A stretch of DNA of 64,000 nt from Synechococcus sp. WH 7805 (GTDB lineage: Bacteria > Cyanobacteriota > Cyanobacteriia > PCC-6307 > Cyanobiaceae): positions 62,001 to 126,000 of the forward strand of contig NZ_CH724168.1 in NCBI RefSeq assembly GCF_000153285.1, written 5' to 3'. The notes under the pieces were generated by a model, which made no database searches, was not told the origin of the DNA, and saw only the letters and a list, made by a program, of their open reading frames with translations. Made by a program: the position numbers and the translations under genes. Shown in pieces: positions 60,001 through 64,000 of this stretch. Within the stretch, counting starts at the first letter, position 1. Every line of letters starts with the position of its first letter.

Positions 60001-60823
60001 TTCCATTGGCCTGATCAATGGCGCCTGTGTAGATGAACGCAGATGTGTCGTTAGGGGGAATGTCGCCACTGCTGTTGTATGCACCTACCACGCGAACCGT
60101 GTTGGCATCCAGCTGTTCCGGTCCATAGCAACTGGTGATGGAGCGATCGCTGCCACCGAAGGCGTTGGCAGCATTGACGCTGTTCCAGGGGCCATTGCCA
60201 TTGGCGGCACCAAGACGCACCACGCCGATGCTCTGGCTCGCGTTGCCCTCTGTGCCAGTTCCGCAGAGGATGTAAGGCTCCGTCCCGTTGTTGGTATCGC
60301 GGATGCCCTGGATCGCGTTGATGTCGTAATCCTCTGCTTCAGAAAGGTCATTCCAGGTGGTGTTATTGCCTGGCGTGATGCTGCCGATCAGGTTGCTTGT
60401 TGAGCTGGCCGTGATCGTGATGCCATTCCCTTCGTTGCCAATGGCATTTAGGCCGTCGAGATCAACACCGATGTAATTGTTCTGAACTGTGTTGCTGGAA
60501 CTGATCAGCGTCAGGCCTGCTGCCGATGCACCAACTAGGGAAAGGCCAATCAGTGATGATCCATCACTCCCTGCAGCAAAGCTGATTCCCCGGTTGCCGG
60601 AGAAATCAAGTTGAATGATTGGTTTCGTCTGACCGGATGACAGACCATTGATGCTCAGAGTGTCGGAAATATCAGGTAGTGCCTTCGACAAGGTGATGAC
60701 ACCACTTAATCCTTCGGCAAACGTGATGCTGTCAGCACAATTGTTAGCGTTTGCTCGCTCTATGGCGTCTCGTAAGCTGCCACTACCACTGTCGTTAAGG
60801 TTGTTGACAATGAAATTAGCCAT
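57026..60823 (-). CDS. giant beta-helix surface/secreted protein with inserted domain and DUF4114
   Basis: Encodes 1265 residues from ATG 60823. The start VNNLNDSGSGSLRDAIERANAN and ADSITFAEGLSGVI is the CSLREA-type entry to a right-handed beta-helix. Coils continue (NTVQNNYIGVDLDGLNAIGNEGNGI, NLISGNGGNGIAILGSS and many NGxxI/NxIGTxxxG turns) to about residue 1010. Residues about 150-500 interrupt them with repeated AFIYxxG- and AYGIAKVN-type blades that look like a beta-propeller insert. The last 130 residues are a DUF4114 domain (SNYGILIIVDGDES, DQDFNDLII). No classical signal peptide; T1SS export is inferred. Confidence 0.85.
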   Translation of the reverse strand: MANFIVNNLNDSGSGSLRDAIERANANNCADSITFAEGLSGVITLSKALPDISDTLSINGLSSGQTKPIIQLDFSGNRGISFAAGSDGSSLIGLSLVGASAAGLTLISSSNTVQNNYIGVDLDGLNAIGNEGNGITITASSTSNLIGSITPGNNTTWNDLSEAEDYDINAIQGIRDTNNGTEPYILCGTGTEGNASQSIGVVRLGAANGNGPWNSVNAANAFGGSDRSITSCYGPEQLDANTVRVVGAYNSSGDIPPNDTSAFIYTGAIDQANGTTEGFIEYQYPGAKWTFFHSTQEGLVVGNWDDTKTIPDTDQPIIGAGKAFIYEVSSGMSIADIVYPGSKSTTAYGIAKVNDDRFAITGSYSLDGEPDGVAHGYLVYYSPSDNSLTEWTSWDVNNETLGNIASHADGISYNSSDNTFTLATVAFDVTTGDPLNGYLMTVQRTADGGFGEKRWTEVNYNNQSGGVTIPTSVAGDVMTGAYVASNGSEATWSSETSFVLDPSNLISGNGGNGIAILGSSTAVETNNTIAQNRIGTNAEGTTALANGENGILIDSSNRNLIGGTLSGGNDPTQGNTTPPPLGNLISGNRGNGVLIRNEASKNTLSGNFIGTSATGNSKLGNGGDGVAILNADNNQLLGCQLESSPFVYYNVVSGNEGNGLRITNSDHSIIHANFFGLAANNLDPLGNQQNGALIEGDSANTQYGGVIPLGNVNSGNSLNGIEVKDTASGFITFNTFAGTTAFGGIAPNQRNGMLFTSTGGDNTVRTNVIAGNINHGIHITGGAAGITVDPNIIGLNTTGDSATFTDSNGEIISYANGLDGIRIDGDAENISIAGTNSSVIPQNTISNNNGYGIRIAGNAKQVLVANTAIGTGSIIEKTEEQFGNAQGGIFVGGNSNAITLGDSSGQGNADLVIANNSGNGLTIEGTLNNQLSNTVFKNNTEYGLSFLGLNRIEADQQINQGVTYLDNSFGAVAIAPGWANLSLSKEIDTNSFSVASDTDISLLRQDTSDAVVNFGLQSQSTGTILPLTPLEAASSQSLNLEKIVENTWSQTEGVALGGRISTALAEGTWIPVATDQNGNVLDLQNLSLAGNSATATFSGDIQAVYSVGGTGVLATAAEEPVARVTATIRRLGGFDNGLAIYESDPLTGAVNNLLPGDAGYLQAALDNAKQADRVFSASQLPGYKQSGTIDFTVSTQSNYGILIIVDGDESLLYSSYAAANPGESNQFTSFTTPGGGLTIGIEDLLTNGVSDQDFNDLIISLPPAI

Positions 60824-60826
60824 CAA

Positions 60827-61187
60827 ATTTCTGTCAATGTTGATTCGTAAAAGGCTGCAATTGAATTATCGTTTGCAATCTTTTTCTACCTTAATTTGCT
60901 TTATTGTCTCAGCATTTGGATTTCATATTGTCTTCTTGATTTGGATTCGTTCAGTGTCTTTTAGTGAGGATCTTTAGTAGATCTCATCGTCTTTTGATGG
61001 TGGTCGAAGGGTTTTGTGATAGGGCTTTGGATGCGTTGTTTCTTTGCTATCGCTTCGCAATGGCACTCTCGCTGGCGTTGCGCTCAATGCATCAAGGGAT
61101 GCAGTTGCTGCCTGCCGCTGCAAGATGGTCATGGGTGACGCTTCGGATGTGCGCTTCTGCGTGTTCTGATCAGATCGGAGGCCGGTG
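60827..61187. other. 361-bp AT-rich upstream region
   Basis: Upstream of the beta-helix gene (minus strand), rich in A and T up to about 60970 and likely to contain its promoter. The rest has a plus-strand frame (60964-61188) without convincing character; it overlaps the next ATG (ATGATG) but reads like non-coding. Confidence 0.4.
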
Positions 61188-61397
61188 ATGGAGGAATGGA
61201 CCGACGCATTCATCAGCTCTGCCCAGCAGGAGCTGGCGGCGATGGTGAAAGATTGGCAGTACGACTATGGAGCCAGCGACGACGAGTGTGCTGCCATGCT
61301 TCTGTGGATGGTGCTGCGCCTCAAACCCGATCTCAACCTTGATCCTCAGGCCTTCTCTGCGGCTGCCGAATCAGCAACAGAAGACCGGAGCCGGTGA
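61188..61397 (+). CDS. small acidic-helical protein, 69 residues
   Basis: ATG 61188 (MEEWTDAFISSAQQELAAMVKDW) preceded by GGAGG 8 nt upstream. Then DDECAAMLLWMVLRLKPDLNLDPQAF. Soluble, helical; no family. Stands before the decayed nuclease gene. Confidence 0.6.
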   Translation: MEEWTDAFISSAQQELAAMVKDWQYDYGASDDECAAMLLWMVLRLKPDLNLDPQAFSAAAESATEDRSR

Positions 61398-61446
61398 CCA
61401 GGATCGTGAGTGTGCCGGATAGGCCGGCTGCAGATGGACTTCATCG

Positions 61447-61977
61447 ATGTTCATCTCCAGCAGCCGGCAGCGGCTCTGGTCCGCGGTGTTGCATGGATTC
61501 AGCTTGACTGGAGCGAGGGATCGTGGCCAGGAGCCAGTCGCATTGAATTCTGGGGGCAGGCTGATATCCATCGCGCGCGCGCTTGGTGTTGTTCTGGCCC
61601 TTGGCCTCGAAGCAGCATCTGCATCGGCTGACAAGGTCACGATCCGCAGCTGCGATGAAGGCGATACCTGCCAAACCACCGCAGGCGAACGCATCAGGCT
61701 CGCCTGTATTGATGCTCCGCAAAGGAAGGAGATGCCTCGATTTCGTGCGACATCGATGCAGGCCTACGCGTACGACAACACGGATGCCGATGCATCCCGC
61801 GATCACCTCAACACGCTGGTGAAAGGCCAGTCTGTCGTCATCAGACGGATCAACACGGATCGCGACGGCCTCACTATTGCTGAGCTGTTTGTGAACGGCA
61901 TCAATGTTCAGCAGGACATGGTGGCGGCAGGCCATGCGGTGATCTCACGGCCGATGTGCTTACGATCGATGCCCTGA
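61447..61977 (+). pseudogene. decayed staphylococcal-nuclease-like gene
   Basis: Encodes 176 residues in frame. A signal-like stretch (ISIARALGVVLALGLEAASASA) is followed by IRSCDEGDTCQTTAGERIRLACIDAPQ and a nuclease core. The catalytic Glu43 equivalent in D-A-P-E is Gln (DAPQ), and the Arg87 position in D-x-x-G-R is Leu (DRDGL). The C-terminal helix after AAGHAVI is replaced by SRPMCLRSMP. So the product is truncated and catalytically doubtful; the actual start is unclear because the signal peptide lies well inside the frame. Confidence 0.6.
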
Positions 61978-61988
61978 AGACAGCTGTT

Positions 61989-62168
61989 ATGGAACCCATC
62001 ACCTGGCTTGTGATCACCTGGGCGACCTATGGCGCTCACCGAACCACTGCTGCCATGGAGAAGATTCCCCAGGCATCCATGGAACAGTGTTCAGAGAATG
62101 CCAAACGCATCATTGAATGGCAGCCCAAGGCGAGTGCCAAGTGCATTGAGGGTGTTCGCGGCATTTGA
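61989..62168 (+). CDS. small secreted or anchored protein, 59 residues
   Basis: ATG 61989 (MEPITWLVITWATYGAHRTTAAM), then EKIPQASMEQCSENAKRIIE, SAKCIEGVRG. Short hydrophobic N-terminus and two Cys. Function unknown; in the AT-rich right segment. It starts 12 bp after the nuclease frame. Confidence 0.55.
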   Translation: MEPITWLVITWATYGAHRTTAAMEKIPQASMEQCSENAKRIIEWQPKASAKCIEGVRGI

Positions 62169-62350
62169 TTGTCCTGGCGGCTGCCAGTGCAATGCTCCTT
62201 GTCGGTTTTTAGATGTACTGGTTAGGAAAACAAATAGTGCTTGTGATGGATCTCACTCATGCGGGTGATCGCTCTCATCAGAACTGACGCGTGAATCAGT
62301 GAGGGTGTGGATATCGCCAATCAGTGGCGACTCACTTACCTTCTCTGACT

Positions 62351-62638
62351 ATGCATGTTCCACTTAAAATTATTTCTGCTTTCACAATCCTTAGTTCCAC
62401 CCTTTTCGGTGCGACAGCTGCTTCAGCTCATCCGCACCATACACATCGGGTCCGTGTTGGCTATCCCAGGAGATGTACTCGTTGCACAACACTTATTCGT
62501 GCCCAGTATCCTTCAGCTCCTTGTCATGTTCATGATCAAAGTCCATTGTGGCTGAGATCATCATTGTTGCTGTGGCCATCTTCAAGACTGCACTACCGGT
62601 CGGTCACGCGTATCCGTGTGAGTAGCCACAGTCACTAG
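62351..62638 (+). CDS. small secreted His-containing protein, possibly frameshifted
   Basis: ATG 62351 gives a clear signal peptide (MHVPLKIISAFTILSSTLFGATAASA) and then HPHHTHRVRVGYPRRCTRC. The remaining 50 residues (Ser/Arg/Leu-rich) read poorly, and another frame also looks protein-like for 20 residues, so a frameshift is possible. Periplasmic metal-binding character is inferred from the histidines and cysteines. Confidence 0.45.
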   Translation: MHVPLKIISAFTILSSTLFGATAASAHPHHTHRVRVGYPRRCTRCTTLIRAQYPSAPCHVHDQSPLWLRSSLLLWPSSRLHYRSVTRIRVSSHSH

Positions 62639-62985
62639 CCATGATTGTTCTTTGTGCATTGGTACCACTGATGATGACCATTGTGGTGATTGAGGTGTTT
62701 GGTCATTGATCTCGTGCAACCGAGCTCTGTGTTGCTTCTGTCAGACCCAGCGCTCGGACGTCGCTTTGAGGTTCTTCTGTTCGGTGGTCGAATGTGTCGG
62801 TGCTTCGATGGCCCTCTGTTCAACAATGGTGAGTCGAGGCCATCTGCCCCCTGGGGCCGATGCTGATCAGGATATTCTTCAACATGGCGCGGATAACGTG
62901 GTTGGACCGTGTTCGATGCAGTGTTCTCGATTGATACGCCAGGCCAGTTTTTGCCAACAGGTGTTTGATCGGCTATCAAATCCCT
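62639..62985. other. 347-bp region, no supported gene
   Basis: Frames exist on both strands (62706-63116 plus; 62635-62997 minus) but show biased, non-protein-like composition, many Cys or Pro/Arg, and no good ribosome site. Probably non-coding or decayed. Confidence 0.35.
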
Positions 62986-63513
62986 ATGCGGCATCATTTC
63001 GAGCTGTTCAGGGTGATCATCAACCGACGGGTGCTCGCTGGGGGGCTGGTCACGGTTTTTGTGCTTTCCGATGCTTGCTTTGGAGCTGGCTCCAGGGGAT
63101 CCAGCCAGGATTTTGAGGAGTGTGTGCTTCAGTCATCGGTTTTACCTGAAGCAGAGATCCGTTGGCACTTGCCACGGCAACCCGGTGCACCGCTTGGGCT
63201 CTGGCGGGGGGACTTGACCCAGGCGGGCCAGCGCAAGGCTGAACTCACCGCATCACGTTTTCAGGGCTATGGATCGGCGATCTGGAATCATGCGGGCGAT
63301 ACCGGACGAGCGGAGTACCTGATCCCTTTCATTGGCCCAAATCCGGCCAGAAGCGTTGGAGCCGCATCCGGCATTGACGGTTTTCTCTTCACTGGGCTTG
63401 GTTCTGATCTTTATTACGGCCGTGAGCGCAACAATCTGCCCCTGATTCGGGCTGCTGAGGGCGTCTGGAAGGTGAAATTAGGCTGCCGTCGATTTCTGAT
63501 GTACAACAGGTAA
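62986..63513 (+). CDS. secreted hypothetical protein, 175 residues
   Basis: Start at MRHHFELFRVIINRRVLAGG (62986); Met seven residues earlier is alternative. Signal-like VLAGGLVTVFVLSDACFGAG with cleavage near GAG. The mature domain has RWHLPRQPGAPLGLWRGDL, GRAEYLIPFIGPNPARSVG and LYYGRERNNLPLI. No family. Its end overlaps the minus-strand frame at 63414. Confidence 0.65.
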   Translation: MRHHFELFRVIINRRVLAGGLVTVFVLSDACFGAGSRGSSQDFEECVLQSSVLPEAEIRWHLPRQPGAPLGLWRGDLTQAGQRKAELTASRFQGYGSAIWNHAGDTGRAEYLIPFIGPNPARSVGAASGIDGFLFTGLGSDLYYGRERNNLPLIRAAEGVWKVKLGCRRFLMYNR

Positions 63514-63731
63514 TTGCTATTGCTCAGATATTCACAAAAAGCTTTGATTTGCTTGCTTGCTTCTTCACAACTCGTTGTTTTTCGATTGCGAATATTGTTC
63601 TGAATCTTGCTAATCTTTTCCTGAACGGTTGCCTTGTTTGTGCTGGCGCTGTTTAAATCTTTAACAGTCTGAGCAATCTTTGCCTCAGATTGATTGAGAA
63701 AATGTCCTCTCTTTCCTCGATTTTCAATCAT
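63414..63731 (-). CDS. possible helical protein, doubtful
   Basis: From ATG 63731 (MIENRGKRGHFLNQSEAKIAQ) 105 residues with coiled-coil-like SASTNKATVQEKISKIQNNI. It overlaps the 3' end of the 62986 gene by 100 bp, and its start codon overlaps that of the plus-strand gene (CATG at 63729-63732), so both cannot have normal ribosome sites. The plus-strand gene is better. Confidence 0.3.
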   Translation of the reverse strand: MIENRGKRGHFLNQSEAKIAQTVKDLNSASTNKATVQEKISKIQNNIRNRKTTSCEEASKQIKAFCEYLSNSNYLLYIRNRRQPNFTFQTPSAARIRGRLLRSRP

Positions 63732-64000
63732 GGCTGCAGTCATTCCTGGCCTTTCTCTGTCTAAAATTGAGGAGGTCATCAGTACTCTGGGCCTGGAACC
63801 CCTGGATCCTGCTGTTCTTCAAGAGTTGCTTGACAAAGTTCAGGCTATTGAGAATCAGGTTAATGGTGAGTTTTTTAATGCTTCACCTGTTGGCGTAGAG
63901 AATGAATTGGTTCGAGTTATTGTTGAGAATTTTGTTCAGGGTCGAGACATAATTGTGGAGCCCTTTTTTATAGTCGACGAAGGGGAGGAGTTTCGCTTAA
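63730..64000 (+). CDS. partial CDS, continues beyond the window
   Basis: ATG 63730 opens a frame that stays open to the window end (90 codons). It starts MAAVIPGLSLSKIEEVISTLG and continues LDPAVLQELLDKVQAI, then NQVNGEFFNASPVG, ending FFIVDEGEEFRL. Helical start then beta character. No family recognised. It has an AT-rich 216-bp upstream region (63514-63729) that may hold its promoter. Confidence 0.6.
   Translation, partial: MAAVIPGLSLSKIEEVISTLGLEPLDPAVLQELLDKVQAIENQVNGEFFNASPVGVENELVRVIVENFVQGRDIIVEPFFIVDEGEEFRL

Noticed and set aside
60648-60977. Plus-strand 109-residue frame at the beta-helix start
   Set aside because: Antisense to the CSLREA-type N-terminus and AT-rich promoter; no protein character.
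1-64000. CRISPR, tRNA, rRNA or IS elements
   Set aside because: No direct-repeat arrays, cloverleaf-like TTCGANTCC sequences, ribosomal motifs or transposase motifs were noticed; absence by eye is not proof.

Overview
The window looks like chromosome of a marine picocyanobacterium (Synechococcus/Cyanobium type). The grounds are two high-light-inducible (Hli) proteins, a pheophorbide-oxygenase-like Rieske protein, CrtI/CRTISO-like and chlorophyll-reductase-like oxidoreductases, an OprB porin, DUF1651 and other small families typical of this group, dense head-to-tail packing with many ATGA overlaps, and HIP1-like GCGATCGC octamers. All family names come from motifs read by eye; no database was searched. 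I saw no rRNA, tRNA, CRISPR array or insertion sequence.

Layout. (1) 1-7150 is an AT-richer, accessory-looking segment. It has a four-cysteine mini-protein, an AT-hook protein whose frame is broken at a lysine tract, a small gene with an in-frame stop, an LRR/RTX secreted protein built from 66-bp repeats, a small secreted protein, a twice-used terminator sequence, and an anchored protein with a 15-residue repeat. (2) 7150-26000 is GC-rich core: Hli, nth, rhomboid plus SIMPL, CrtI-like desaturase, methyltransferase, atypical SDR, DUF1499, bestrophin-like, Rieske oxygenase, and a redox run (zinc alcohol dehydrogenase, peroxiredoxin-like, PPOX, GST, J-domain). A beta-hydroxyacid dehydrogenase here is broken by a deletion and frameshift. 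(3) 26000-41600 has an SRAP abasic-site sensor ending in a beta-clamp-type peptide, a three-gene operon of two solute-binding proteins around a DUF4239 membrane protein, a broken WbuC gene, phosphatase, band-7 protein, a short Nif11-like protein, DCC, GH57, a His-rich secreted protein, a four-cysteine mini-protein behind a LexA-type box, YjbQ and a deaminase. (4) 41600-56640 has porin, BBE-type oxidase, PhzF, SDR, J-domain protein, DoxX, gamma-glutamyltransferase, a FAD desaturase-like plus LPOR-like pair, and a convergent, overlapping pyruvate-decarboxylase-type and iron-ADH pair. (5) 56640-64000 is again AT-richer: a 1265-residue beta-helix protein with an inserted domain and a DUF4114 end, small secreted proteins, a decayed nuclease, and a gene running off the right edge.

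How the parts may work together (inference): the core carries photoprotection and redox enzymes, while both flanks carry large repetitive surface or secreted proteins and decaying small genes, as expected of genomic islands. The most interesting items are the SRAP protein with a repeat-borne clamp motif, the LexA-box-linked mini-protein with a paralog of identical cysteine spacing, the permease-less two-receptor operon, and the decarboxylase/dehydrogenase pair. Several genes carry frame breaks, so assembly or sequencing error should be excluded before calling them pseudogenes.
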